This document shows, piece after piece, positions 1-13,187 of a stretch of 64,000 bases of DNA. Both the position numbers and the translations under genes were made by a program. Position 1 is the first letter of the stretch. Every line of letters begins with the position of its first letter. Origin of the DNA: Mycteria americana (Eukaryota > Chordata > Aves > Ciconiiformes > Ciconiidae); assembly GCF_035582795.1 (NCBI RefSeq), contig NC_134383.1:2487501-2551500 (forward strand). Reading direction: 5' to 3'. The notes beneath the pieces were generated by a model. It saw nothing but the letters and a program-made list of their open reading frames with translations. It did not search any database and was not told where the DNA came from.

Positions 1-3000
1 GAAAAGGGGAAGTGACACCCAGTGAGGTTGCCTGGTCCAGGATGAAGGGCACTAAAGGCACATTTAGGACACAGACTCTTTTCCTCACTCTGCCAGTGAC
101 TTGCTGTGAATTTGACAGCCCACTTTACCTCTGTGTGCCTCAGTTTCTAGCTATGAAGCAGCTGTACTAATTTTTATGTTCCTTGTAAAATGCTTTGGTA
201 ACAATAAATCTTTGACTGTTGCTGTGCAAATGCACTGTAATACATACTACCAAAGGACAGCCACTGCTATGCAACCAAGTAATAGCCTCGCTTAGACATA
301 CAGTGAACCTCAGGCAGGGATTGAGTCCTAAGTGCTCAACCCCTAATCCTATATAACAGCAAATACATCCTTCCCTTGCTGATAGTCCTATTGCTGGCCA
401 GGCACAAGGGCTTTGGGAAAAATGGACAAGAATTCCTGCTAGAGTAAGCAATTGTCTGCTGAAGTACATCTCCATGTAAGTCCAGGTGTGGGAAGCCCCA
501 GCTGTGTTTTCTGATGTCTGTACTTGAGGTTTAGCAGAATTACAATGCACCAGCTGCCCAGTCTCTTGCAGACCAGACAGGCAACCTAGCAAGGTTCAGG
601 CGGTTCTTCAGATCCCAGCCTTTCTCACCCTAGCCAAGGCTTAAACAAGTGTGCCTGACCATCCCGTGGCTTTAATAGTGTAGAGCAGACGTAAAATACT
701 AGCAGACTCATACCAAAACAAAGCTGATGCGAAATGAGACTTGGCCCTACTATGTGGAAAACAGCAGCATCTCTAAAGGGCTTCATGTATTTAGTGAAAC
801 CCAGGCTCTAAGGGATTCGGTACTATAGGGGGCAATTAGTTATGGGCTGGTCCTAATGGGCTGAACTGGACAAGGGAGAGAGGAGTCAAAACAGCTCTCT
901 TCATAGTGAATCCTATTAGCTATAAATAGCACTCATTGCAAGGACAGGGTGAGTGCAAGTTTCTTCTGCTAAGATCACAGTAGCAGAGACATTTTTATCA
1001 CAGATCATACATGTTACATCAAGGGGAACAGAATGGCTGCCAGAACAAGACAGTAGCAAGTCTATACTGCCAGAAAATTAGTTCAACCAGAAAAGCAAAC
1101 CAAAATCAAACCCAGGTCATTTCCCACAGCAAGGATTCAGATCTCACACCTAGGATGCCATCCAATCACCTCAAGTCCACCAACATAGACCAAACCTTGA
1201 AGAGTGAGGGAGAGAGACTGTATGTGTAGGAAATCCAGGAAATACCTACTGCAGATGCCACTCAGATAAGAACCTACTACTTGAGGGAAAATATTACATG
1301 AAGCACTTGGTAAGGGGGCAGGCAATGAGCAGCCTACTAGGGAGAGAACACAGAGCCCTACCTGCACTGCACCACTTCCTGCATGCATATTGCTGGGGAT
1401 TAGCAGTTCTCAAATAGCAAAATGTGTTGGTATTTCCCCACGTAGGCAGAGCCTTATGTGGTAACCTTGCATTTCACTCTGCTGTTGTTGGGAGACCCTG
1501 ATTTCAAAACAACCTCTGCTTGGGCTCTTAAAAATTTGCCATTTCACTCTCTGGAGCGGAGCCAATCCCAGGCCTGTTGTTCAACGTAATCTCAGAAGGA
1601 AAAAATAGCTATTTCAAATGACTCATTGCACACAAGCAACTACATAATTAAGAGTGCCAGAGGAAATGATCTTCTGACTTGAAAAAGAGAAGGTATATTA
1701 TTGTAAAAATACAGACACATTAATGTCTTGGAGCTGTCAGGCCCACTTCTGACACATTTCTGTGTGCCCCATCTGTTTTAAAGAACTGACAGAAGTGTAA
1801 GCGCATATCTCAAATAAACTGCATTTCCTCAAGGAGAGAGAAGAAGCTGAAGCCACATGGACAGAGTCACCACAGAGGAGACCGTGCCCTCTATGGTTTC
1901 TTTACATTATAAACTACTGCTTTTAGCAGCCATACATTCCCATGCCACTATCCAGCTGTGGGATTGAATTATTTAGCTGCCTCAGAGCAGGGTAAATCTC
2001 AATAAACAGCAGGGAAACACCTTGAAGGCAGGGTAGTCCATTTATGAGAGAGGGACAGGAGCTGTGTGATGCCCACAGGGGACGTCACTGCATTTCAACA
2101 TTAAACAAAAGTCATCCTGCTTTAGATTTCTGCAGGTGACACTGACCACAACATATTAAGGCCAGGGACTCTGAAAAAGAAGAGAAATACACTGGCCTGA
2201 ACTTGCAATTTACAGGCCCCCTTTAGCAATCTGTGATTAAGTTAATCATGGAGAAAGCATCAATCTAACAGATGATCTGTGAAGCAGAACAGGCATTAGC
2301 TGCAGAAAGGACAACTATGCTGCATTCACCATCCCCACTCATGAGATAATGAGGCTGATGGGGTGGCTCTCAGCCAGCAGGATGGACAGAGAGGGAAAAG
2401 AATGCAAAGGAACAAAAGAAACTTGCCTGTAGCATCTTGGCTGTGTTGAGTAACTTTCCAGGCATGGATTATTGACCAAAGGTGCAAGATAGAGACACAC
2501 AATCAATATCCCTAGAGAAACTGGAATTATACCTGGCCTCTAGGTCCCAAGCACCTGTAGGGTTGCACCTGAGCTCTGCACATACAACTAGGAGCTTGCT
2601 AGCAACTTCCTTACTTGTATATGTTAATGCACAGATTTGGAAAGTACGTCCTTGTATTTCAAGGTATCTAGTCACCAAAAGAGCCACCTGGCCAGAAAAA
2701 ATGCTCTAGCAAAAGAACAGACACTGAATCAGCAAGGCAATTCCTGCAATACCCCAATTCACTGCTTGTGTTAAACTAAGTCTGACTTTTTATCTTGAAT
2801 CTGTTTTTATACCCAAACATTAGCTTTAGTAGCCACTCACTTCCAGCCTTCTAACATCAGAGTGCTGTGTTGGGATCAGACACCTTGGGACACTCTTTCA
2901 CATTCAGGGACTTATATATATAAGCACCTAAGGTACAAAGAAGTAGGGGAGGAAGTACAGTCGGTGGCTCAAAACAGAAGGCACGGAATTACAGGGTTTC

Positions 3001-6000
3001 TCGCTCATTTCCAACTGTATCTGTGATGTGATGCATGTCCTTGGCAAGTCACTTAACCTCTCTGTACTGTAGGTTCTGCACTCGCAAAATTTATTTTAAT
3101 TTTACTTTTGTTATAATGTGAAGTGTGTGATGTGGCAGAGAGATCCCAAGTGGGAGACATGAGAGTGAATCTGGTTTTATGGTGGGAGAGGGACTTTTTT
3201 TCCACAGCTGAGCAGTCTGTGGGTAAAATCAGACAGTTAGGGTGGGGCTAGCACTGAATGCAAAACTGTTCTTTGCTCCCATTATTAATTATATTATTAA
3301 TATACAGGTTACTATTAGCTTATGCCACAGAAGGATCTGCTGCCCTCGAGCACAGGAAGTGTAAGCTTGAGCTAAACCAATACCTTTGCTAGCTAAAAAT
3401 GAGACTGAGATACTCTGTGGAGGAGGGGATGGAGTATTTACACAGATACGCAGAGCAATCAAAGGAGACCTGTGGCTGGCGTCAAGCTGTGAGGCTCAAG
3501 TTTCATACCCGATTTGTTTTCCCCGTGATGACTGGTACTGTTAAGCCCAGGAGGAATGTTCATTTTCTGTGAAGAATGGAGTACGGGGGCAGAACAGTGA
3601 GGTGGGGGCTGAGCTTTGCAAGGATGAGGAACCACCAAACACAAACAAAAATAAGCTATGCGCTCTAAGAAAGAATAAAACACACCAAGAGACTATCCCT
3701 GCCACCAGGTGGGAAAGCAAATAGCAGCCACTATTTGGTTTCAGCACAAGCCCCCACAATTTTCCTTACTTTTCAGCTTACAGATAGGAAACCATGCTCC
3801 AGCATGGTCTGCACGATGCACAGCCAGGCAGTGGCTGCCCTGGCATTTTGTACGGAGTCCATAGAGTGTCCAACGGAACTAATTTGTTGTGCACTCTGAA
3901 GAGGGAAGCCGACAGCAATCTGCACTCCCCATGCAGTTACAGGATTCCCATCTCTGGAATTTCTTGGTACTCCTCACTCTGTATTTTATGATTTATTAGT
4001 CTCCCTAACAGCAGAATAAGCAAATAAAGAGCACTTTTAAAATTATATTTTCCTGACCAAGATGAATTTCAGTCTCCTAGAGGTTCAACCTACAGAACAA
4101 GATGGGGAAAAAAACCAGCCAGCCTGCTCTTTGTCAGCCTCTCTCAAGAAATGTGTGTCCCCAAAGCAGATTTACAGGCTTTCCAACTGCCTTCAGACAT
4201 AAAGACTTCATATACTCAGGAGAGGAGTTAATTCTATAAAATAAACTGTGCTCCATAACCTTGCTGCAGTTTATATTATTTACTGGTACAACAGTAAAGA
4301 CCTGCGAAGATAATAAAAACTCCGAGCTAAAAACACCAGCTGTAAAACAGCCACAAACTCTTCAAAAAACTATTGCTGATTTGCAGAACCCCGGCTGAGC
4401 TGCCCAGTATGCCTTTCTGTTAGTAAGCATCTCTCCTGCCCTGAAATCTTGCTTGTTTTTCTCCTTCTCTGTTCCTCAAAGCACTCAAAGCACTGGGAAA
4501 CACAGCATTTCCTGAAAGATGCTGCACAAAAGCATGCTGCCTTGCCCTGGAAGGTCTGTGTGAGACTTGGGACATGCATTTACCTCCGTGAAGCCCTCCT
4601 GAAGAATATCCAGTAAATTCCCCCTGGCCAAACAAGCGAGCATTCTCCACGAGCCCACCGATGGGCGAGGGTCTCAGAGGACACAGGGCAGATCCTCCAG
4701 CTCTGGGCACGACCTCTTCCTCCTTCTCCCAAAGACAAAGAGTTGGAGCTCATCAGGAACTGCATTCATAGTCCCATATGTGCAGCCCCGTTACTGCACA
4801 CAGATAGTTGAGCCAAAGTCAAGGCTTGCACTGGGCATGCTCGAGAGGGAGCTGCTGGGGGAGTGGCGGGAGAGATGTCATACGGTTCCTATAGAAACGC
4901 TTCAGCTTACAAGATGCAGGCCCAGGGCTGAGTTGGGGAAACATCTGAAACCCATTTCCAGCAGTCATACTCACACAAAACCTGCTGTGTAAAAGAGATT
5001 TTCAAACCCACCAAACACAGCAAGCCCTGTATGGCGTGGGAGCAGGGAGAGAGTCAAGGAATGGCAAATAGCAGATGCCTTTGCTAGAAAAGCTAGAAAA
5101 GCAAAAGGAAAGACTCTAAGAGCTGCCAGCTTTAACTCTCAGCAATCGTTCTGCAGCCCCGAAGAAACAGCAGCGTTGTCAGCAACCTGGTAGAGACAGG
5201 AAGCTGAAACCCAGGCCACAACACAGCTAGTAGCATTTGCACAGTACTCAGCCCTGCTCTAGCTGCCCTGGCAATGAAGTTGAAAGAAGAAAAAAGACAG
5301 AAAACTTTCAAACTAGAATTAAATACAATCCCTAGCAAATTTTCTAAATCAATAATAACTGCATTCATTCCAGAAACAAGTATCAAATGTCTCCAGGCAA
5401 CATCCTAAACTTCATCTCACCTTACAGTAAATGCCCAGGAAAAAAAAAAGAAAAACCTCTCAGAGTGGATGAAGACACCTTCTGCTAGGGGCTCTGGCTG
5501 CCAGTCCACAGAGCAACACTGCAAGTACTACCCAGTGATATCAGATGGTGCCTTCGGATTTCAAAATACCTGGCCAAACATTTCCAAGTGAGAGACACAT
5601 TTAAAAACAAATACATCTTTCTGCCTAAGTATTGAAGTGTCTGGAGGAAAAAGCAATTGCATAATTTTACCATTTTACCCTGTCACATACGGAGATGCAG
5701 CTAAAATACAGGAAGACAAGCAACAGGTAATTTCCCTCTGTAACCAACCCAAGTAATTCAAAAAGGAGTCAGCCCTCATGCCTCCATGACATAACTTTTA
5801 AATTATTTATTCATGTTTACCTTCCCTACTTTTCATAATTCAGTGGGAATTGAGATTTTTATGTTTTCATTGATTGTAATATCACATCTGTTAAGCAAAA
5901 CAACAGATTACTGTGAGGTTTTGCATAAAGTCTTGTAAGCTGGCAATGCTAGTGGTTAGTACCTTGATCCAGTTTACTTTTGAGACTCAAAATGCCATTA

Positions 6001-6880
6001 AATAGACAGCAATAAATATTTATCCCCATTTTTTGTGATGCAATCAAGTAGCTTATGCCTTTGCAATTTCAATAAAATTTCATAGAAAAACTGAATAACT
6101 GGTTTCCCCATCAGACAGTGACCTAATTTAAAAAAAAAACCAAAACCAGCAACCATAAAACACAGTCTGAGCCTTTTCTGTGGACTTTATAATGCTATTC
6201 TTGACTAATAACCTCAAAGAAAAAGTTATATATTATCTGTTTTTCAGTGCTACATAGTAAACACACATTCATAGAAGACTTCTAATATTAACAGGTAAGG
6301 ATGCTGAGGTCATTCCTTCCCTATACCGCTTCAATTTCTGGAACAAAAAAAATTAACTCCAGATGTACTGATGTAAAATCAAATGCATTCTGAATGCACA
6401 GAGAGGTTGCAGATGGCTGTTAGGTGTTCTCTGATTGTTTTTATAATTTGTTTTATGAATTTGATAGCAGGTTAAATATTTTATGCTCATAATCCCCTCA
6501 AGTTCTAGATATTTACCCTTGTCCTTTGAGGAGCAGATAAGTCAAAGGCAGGCAGTCCCTAGCCACAGACTTTACACTGGAGACATAACCCAAATTTACA
6601 GGAATAACAAAATAAATAAAATTAAGAATAATCTGTTCAAATAGCATAGAAATGCAAAACACAAACAGGATTTAAATGTAAAATGTACTGTTTCAATCAT
6701 GATAAGATGATACACTGAGAACACCAGTTCGTTTATCATGGTCCACCTCAGTGGCATTTAGCAGGTGTCTTGTTGCATTAGTGATAGGCAACAATGAAGC
6801 ACTTTTAACACTTGTGCTCCACCCTGTAAGAACTACAACACCTTTGGGCAGGATATAGAGACTGCCACTAAGTCACTGCT

Positions 6881-6916
6881 TGCAGTGCAACCTGCAGTGC
6901 AACCTGCAGTGCAACC
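6881..6916. repeat. 12-bp tandem repeat, three units
   Basis: Three consecutive copies of TGCAGTGCAACC occur at 6,881-6,892, 6,893-6,904 and 6,905-6,916. This is an ordinary micro/minisatellite; no function is implied. Confidence 0.9.
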
Positions 6917-8677
6917 CATAGAGCTTGTATGTTAAGTCTTGGCAGGCATCTCTAGTTTGTCAGGGATGCAGACTGGCTTTGTTCAAAAGCAGGACACAGC
7001 TATTTGATCATCTAAACTCAAACCAATTCCAAGGTCCCTGTACAAGCTCTCTGTGGCACCACCCCCAATTACAGCTTAGCAGTCATATGAGATACATAAC
7101 ACATTCTTCAATCACAGTGTGCTCGCCATGCCATTGCATAGCAGGACACATTACGCAGCGTGATGGTGAGGGGACTGTCAGCCACATGGATTGAGCAGCT
7201 GGCTTTGCATATAAACCACACAAAGAGTCCTGGACTTCCTCTCAGAAACATAGTGATGGATCTATGTATGTATAACAGATAAAATAGTCAAATGTGGGCT
7301 AGACAAAGGTAATTTCTCCCAGGCCAACCAAATACAGCAAATGACAAAAAAACCCATGTAGTTATTAGCGCCAAGAAGCATTTCTCTCACCCCTACTCCC
7401 TATATCCCTGTTTCCTGGCACAAATCAGGACCTAAAGCCAGATGTGTCACCCATAGTACAGTAGTGTAATTCCTGAGAAATGCAGAAATGCTGTCTCAGC
7501 TGAACGTATTGGGGGAGCTGTGAAGAAGTCAGTTTGGATCAGAGAGACTATTCAAGCCAGAAGCCCTACCCTGCCTGGCTTTTTGGATCAACAAAGAAAA
7601 GCTGGGACTGAAGTCTGAAATTCAGGTGGTCCCATATCCCTGTTACATTGCTTCTACCTACTAGAACACCAACACAGTGAAAGGCAAAGTGTTCTCATTA
7701 TACGGGCCAAGTTCAGGTACAGGCCTGCTTGCGGTATGTTTTCCATCAGAGATTTCATCATCAAAGATTTGCTTCTACATGGGGTTTCTTATCTTTGAAA
7801 CAGCACTGCTTTGCTTTGACAATATGAATGTCAGAGAAGAGAAACTAGGCTATTTCTGATGGCTAGACTGAGAGGCAGAGCATGTTGAGCCATTCTTCTG
7901 TTTATTGTGCTAACACAAATGCATCTTGGGTTTATGTGTGTGCTGAAAATACCTTTTAAAAATTAAACACTAGTTCTCCCATCTTTGTGTTTTCACTCTT
8001 AAATTTCAAGCTTCTTGTAGCAGGAATCATTTTTCTTTCAGTTTTATAACATCACAATAGATGCCTATGAATGTTATCTTTGCAAGAAGCAAATAAAACA
8101 GCCTGTCACTAAAACTAATGCTTCATCATTCTCCCTGAAGATGATTCCAAAATGAAAGGCACGGGGCAATGATATCAAAAGGATCTCTGCATCAACTGTT
8201 CCTGGTGTAAGTGACCTTCAAAACAAACCTGTAGGATGGCAGTTTGGTTGGTGGCATTGCCCTCTCCTGGCCAGTTTCAGCGTAACCCTAACCCTTGTAC
8301 TTGCCCCTGTTGAATTCCGGGCAAGGTGCATGACAAAGCCCTGTTACTGGTCCATTTCCTGTTGTTGTGATGAGACTGTTGTCGTGTCACAGCAGCGCCA
8401 CCACACATAAGCCTTCCTTCAAGCCTTCCATCCAAGGATTTTAAGGCACTTTATCAACATTCTCTGATTGTTTCACTTACCAGCTCTTGAGAAAGAGAGA
8501 AAGTTCAATGGCCACAGTTCAGCTCTTGCTAATAAAATTTTGGTTGGGGAAATAAAAGCAAGTGAGGCTGATTCAGAAACAAAGGCTGTGAGGCTTGTGA
8601 GGCCATGACTGCAGTAATAGCAAAAAGAGCTGCCTAATGCAACTAATGCCTTTGTGCCACTGAGTGTCCCCTCCCAA

Positions 8678-8743
8678 CATCCCCAACAAGTATCCAAAAC
8701 ATCCCCATCAAGTATCCAAAACATCCCCATCAAGTATCCAAAA
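8678..8743. repeat. 22-bp tandem repeat, three units
   Basis: Three 22-bp copies beginning CATCCCCA(A/T)CAAGTATCC occur at 8,678-8,699, 8,700-8,721 and 8,722-8,743. They differ at only one position, suggesting a recent expansion. Confidence 0.9.
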
Positions 8744-9659
8744 CAGAGGTCAAACACAAAAAGGACTCCTGGAAACTCACGGAGGATGCAGCAGGCTGTG
8801 ATGTGTGTTGGGGCACCATGTCCACCAGAGTTCCCATGCTGGATGCCACAGCTCAGCTCAGTGCCACGGGGAATGCACCAGCACTCCTTCCCCCTTGAAG
8901 CCTGAGAAGAAGCAAATGTATTAAATACAAAGGAAAGAATTTTCTCAGAGGGAGAACAGACTTACCAATGAAATGTCTGAATATAAGCAAAACAAAGGAG
9001 GAAAGTCGCCACCTCCTTTCATTGCCTGCAGAAAATATATTTAAGGGCTACAGTCTTAGGGAAATGTACATATTTTTGTATTTTCTTCCACATGTAAAGT
9101 AGGTATGGTGGACAGAATTCCCCTGAAACACATGTAAAAAAGATTTCTGATTACATCGGCTTACACTGCACATCAGGTGTAATTCTCTCTCCCATTTGTG
9201 GAGGGGGAATCCAAATTCAACAGAAGTCAAATATGCCAGCCAAAGCTGTACTGGTCCCTAGTGTCAAATATTCAGGGTATTACTTGATTCTGTGCATTTA
9301 TCCCAGACAGCATAAATTCGTAAATAATTTTAGGAAACAATTCCACATACTGATATTTATATTTAGGAATTTTCTGGTAGTCTATATTTTCTTTGCTGAG
9401 TCTTCCTTTAGAAGTCTGGTGAAAGGAAAGGTGGGGGAGTTTAGTGGAGATAGCAGTATGGATAATGGTAAGATTCCTTGAGAAAGTCTGAATGACAGTA
9501 GGAATCACTGTTTTTAAGAATCATTTAAAGGTGAGCAGGAGTGTGACCCTTAGGCAGATGGTCTTGATTATCTTAGTTGTGTCATCCTGGCACATCTCCA
9601 GGGACCAAAGGTCTGAGGTCAGACCGGACGGGTAACAGAGGCAGAGCCAAGGTGGGTTC

Positions 9660-10425
9660 CTGAATCCGCTCAGGGTGGAGGTATTTGGGGGCCCATTCTG
9701 CAAAGCAGGGCTGAGAGAGAGTGAGCAGGGAGGCCACGAGGTGTCGGGCAAGGGTCTGAGGCCTCGGAGGGGCTGTGTGGCCCCAGGTGTCTCTGGAATC
9801 GGGTCGGCCCGGGGGGATTGGAGCATGGGGATCCCCAGGAGCCGGGCTGGCTGGGGGAGACCAGGGTATGGGGAATGGTAGGCCCAGGGTGGGGGACTGG
9901 GGTATCGGGAACGGGCCGCGATCCCCAAGAGCAGGGCGGTCCCGGGGGCTGAGGAGCCGCTGGGGAGGGGTTGGCACAGGGAAAACCAGGTCCCCGTGAG
10001 GTGGGGTGCCGGGCCCGCCCCGCCAGAGCCCCGCGCCCTGCGGCCCTACCTGCGGGCGGGAGGGTGCAGGCCCGGCCCGGGCCCGGCCGCGGCGCGTCGC
10101 CGCTTGCCATGGGGACGGGGGCGGGACGGGGCGGACCCGCGCAGGCCCCGCCCGGCCGGACCGGGCCCGCCTGCAGCCGGGGCCGAGGGAGCCGGGGTTC
10201 AGGGCCCGGGAGCGGGCGGGGGGCGCAGGCGTTCAGCATCACAGTGCCGCTGTGCTGCAAGGCGTTTGTCCGCAGGAGCGGCACGTCCCCCCACATCGGG
10301 CAGGAGAAGTGTGAGGAACCCTCCGGCTGGTTGGGCCCCAGGCCCCCGCTCTGCAGACACTCACGCGGGGCCGCGCGTGCGCCCCCAGAGCAGCAAGCGG
10401 GCAACGGCCTCCCCAAAAAGTGCAA
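9660..10425 (-). promoter_or_regulatory. CpG island, possible minus-strand promoter (DIXDC1 side)
   Basis: The stretch is strongly GC- and CpG-rich, with GC boxes, and drops abruptly to AT-rich DNA at 10,425. On the minus strand an ATG in good context (A at 10,110) opens a short frame beginning MASGDAPRPGPG and reaches a good splice donor (CAG|GTAGGG) after 10,050, so a 61-nt first coding exon is possible. By synteny the gene would be DIXDC1, but the peptide matches nothing I recognise and the exon could equally be non-coding. Direction and gene identity are inference; that it is a CpG island is visible directly. Long open frames here on both strands are an effect of high GC. Confidence 0.45.
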
Positions 10426-10429
10426 ATTT

Positions 10430-13187
10430 ATTAGTTAAAACTAAAAATTACATCTTTAATGTTCAAGGAACATTTGCTACATTAACGCGCATTTAACACC
10501 TAAACATAACAACCTCACAGGAGAAACACAGGAGATACGCTGTTGGAAGCTTTTAATACTCAGTGCAAAACCAAGTCCTTTAGAAAAATCCTTATTGCAG
10601 AACACGTGGCTTTCACATTTTATCTATTCAAGGCCTGGTAAACAGGCAAAATTACTGTACTACTCCTGTTCCTATGCAGAGCATTTGATTATCTCTTAAG
10701 ATACGCTGTACTTCCAGAAACAACACCAAGTACTAGCTACATACGGAAGCTGGAGCTCCTTAGGGAATAGGAGATAAACTACCATTCCAGGCTTTGAGAC
10801 ACTCATTAAAAGATAGTTTCTACTGTAGCTCCCATTCCTTCAGAATACAAAAGGGCTGATCCACAGATCAACAGAACTAAGTGGCGTGACTAAGTGAAAG
10901 CAAATTCCTCTGAGCCAAACCCAGTCCTACTTACGTCTACAGCAAAACTGGTTTAACTTGATGGATGTGCAAATTTATACCACTCTGGGCTCAAGAGCTT
11001 GACCTTAGTGTCCATGCAGCTCGCTGTCTCCAGCCCCAGCTCTCCTGCTGGGGTGAGGAAAAACTTCAGTACCACACGCTGTGCATCCAACTCAATAATG
11101 AGCCGTTTCACTTAAAATTGTTTTTAAAAATGACCTGTTGGCATCTGAACCTTCCAGGAAACCTCCCATCTCCTGAACTATAGTCCATATTTAATAATGT
11201 TTCTAAAAAATCCAATTTCTTCCTACGATGCAGAGGGCTTGACTAGAACTGAAGCCACTGTCGCTTTCTAGTTCTTGTACCAGCGATTCAGTGCAAGGAG
11301 GTACATAACTGCTTCCCAGCATGAACCAGATCTGGATCTGTGTCCCTGGCTGCCCCTCTGACAGCTGGACTAGCAGGACTGAGTGCTAGAGTGTCCCATG
11401 CCTCCTTGACATACTCTTGTAAGTAAATCCTGTGCCCATTCAATCCTCCTCAGTCCAAAGGACAGGTTTTCATGCTGGGCACGGAGTACAGAAAGGAACT
11501 TGGAGCAGAAAGAGGAATCCTTGGCATTCAAAAGAACCAGCCCTTCCAATAACATAATCCTATACCCATTATAAATGAAGGGCCTTCTACTGCAGACTTA
11601 CAATAGCCCCACTTGAGGTCAGCTGGATAGCATGGACAAAAAAACCTTTTCAGGTAGAAAAATATACTGTATCCATTACAAAAAAGGGGCCTTCTCCAGC
11701 AAATGTTACTCTGGCCTTACAGGAGCCCTGCTGAAGTCTACTGGATAGCATGGGCAAAAAGGTAGAAAAATTGTAGGATTGGTCCTCAAAACACTTTCAT
11801 CTTAGCAAATACTACCCGTACCAGCTTTATTTTTTTCTAATGAGCAGGAACTCCTTCATGCTTTTTATATTTAGCTGAGCCATAATATGCAAAATTATGT
11901 AAGTTTATAAAATGTACCAGGATGTCCATTTTTAAACACTGGCAATAAACAGGTTGTCCCATGATCTGCATTTAGCTATGCAGGCCATTATTTAGGAACA
12001 GAACGTGCCAGGCATTGATTTAGTGCCTGAAGATACTGCTTGGGAGCCCTGTTCAACTGCCAGTGCTGCAACTGCCAAATTCAGTCCAGTGGCAGAAGCC
12101 TTTTGGATGATTGCTATACTACATTACTAACACTATTTTAAATCCATGAATGAATTCTCAAAGGTGTATCTGGGAGGGTTAGCAGAAAACACCACATGGT
12201 ATGTGCTCCATGTTACCGGATTTTATAACTAAGGCTGACAGTACAAATAAGAAAAAATGGAGGAAAAGTCCAAAGCCCTCTCTAAAGTTGACCAGGATTA
12301 ATTCCCAGTATCTCAGGCATGCAGACAGCTGCTATAATCTAAGGACTGGATAACTGCCCTAAATATAGGCAGTGGCTTTTAAATGGCTGCCTTGCAGTTA
12401 AATTGCGAATTTTCCTTGTTTCATTTCCAGTTGGAGCCAAGAGCTCACTACTCACTTCTGTGCATGTTGGGGTAAGGATGCGTATCTGTACAGCCCTTCA
12501 GTGAAAGAAATTGTTCTGTACCCCTCAGATAATTCTGCATTTCTGGCCTTGGTTTTAGTGTGCTGTGCATGGTTATAGAACACTGCTTTTTGAGAAAAGG
12601 GGATGCACATAGTACATGACTGCAGTTACAGTGGCAGGTGTTGGAGGAAGACATTGCAGTAGATACTGTTAAAGGTTTCATGCCATTTCTTCACAGTATC
12701 ATCCTCATGTCATTCTGCACATTGCAGAATTTTCTTAACATTGACATAAAATCCTGTGGCAACATCTCCCTTGTCCCGGTATTGAATCCTGTATGCCATG
12801 TTCTGAAATTCATCTGCAGAGCAGCACTCAGCTGGTCCTGTGCCACAGCAGGAACTTTCTCACTGCAGGTCTGAGCTGTGGTTTTAGCCTTCATCAGCCA
12901 AGGAGCAGCTCTGTCTTCTCACAGTGCTGAGAGAAGATGAGTTGCCAGCTTCAGAGGCAACTCTTCAAAGGGGAAGAGGTGTTTTTTGTCAGCAGAATCA
13001 GATAGGAAACTACTGATCATGTGAGAATAAATATCTCTGTGTCCTCTGAAAAGAAATGCAGGTGGAAGACACAGCCTCTCTGTACCTTCTTAGGGAGACG
13101 TGATGCGTCCATGAGGTTAGCTTGTATCTACAGCATCTCTAAGTCTGTGAAATCCTTTCGCTGCTGAAGGAAGAGGGGGCCCACCAA
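10430..13187. other. intergenic stretch downstream of C11orf52
   Basis: No exon was recognised on either strand. The part next to 13,187 should be the 3' untranslated region of the minus-strand C11orf52 gene. A TTTATT at about 11,828 (AATAAA on the minus strand) is a possible polyadenylation signal, but it is about 1.36 kb from the stop and not well supported. Nothing else structured was seen. Confidence 0.35.

Larger units (their letters stand above)
1..9600. other. gene-free stretch, probably DIXDC1 intron or flank
   Basis: No exon with recognisable homology was found on either strand; all open frames are short and unconserved in appearance. By synteny (C11orf52 is followed by DIXDC1 in mammals, here running leftward on the minus strand) this is the expected place for the first intron of DIXDC1, but no DIXDC1 coding exon could be identified. 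Two small tandem repeats (6,881-6,916 and 8,678-8,743) are the only structured sequences noted. Composition is moderate to AT-rich, with no CpG island before 9,660. Confidence 0.4.

Noticed and set aside
8281-8296. TAACCCTAACCC as an interstitial telomere repeat
   Set aside because: Only two TTAGGG-type units are present, within chance expectation.
9670-10496. Several overlapping long open frames on both strands of the 9.7-10.5 kb island
   Set aside because: All are low-complexity proline/glycine/arginine frames overlapping each other in a CpG island; none resembles a known protein.
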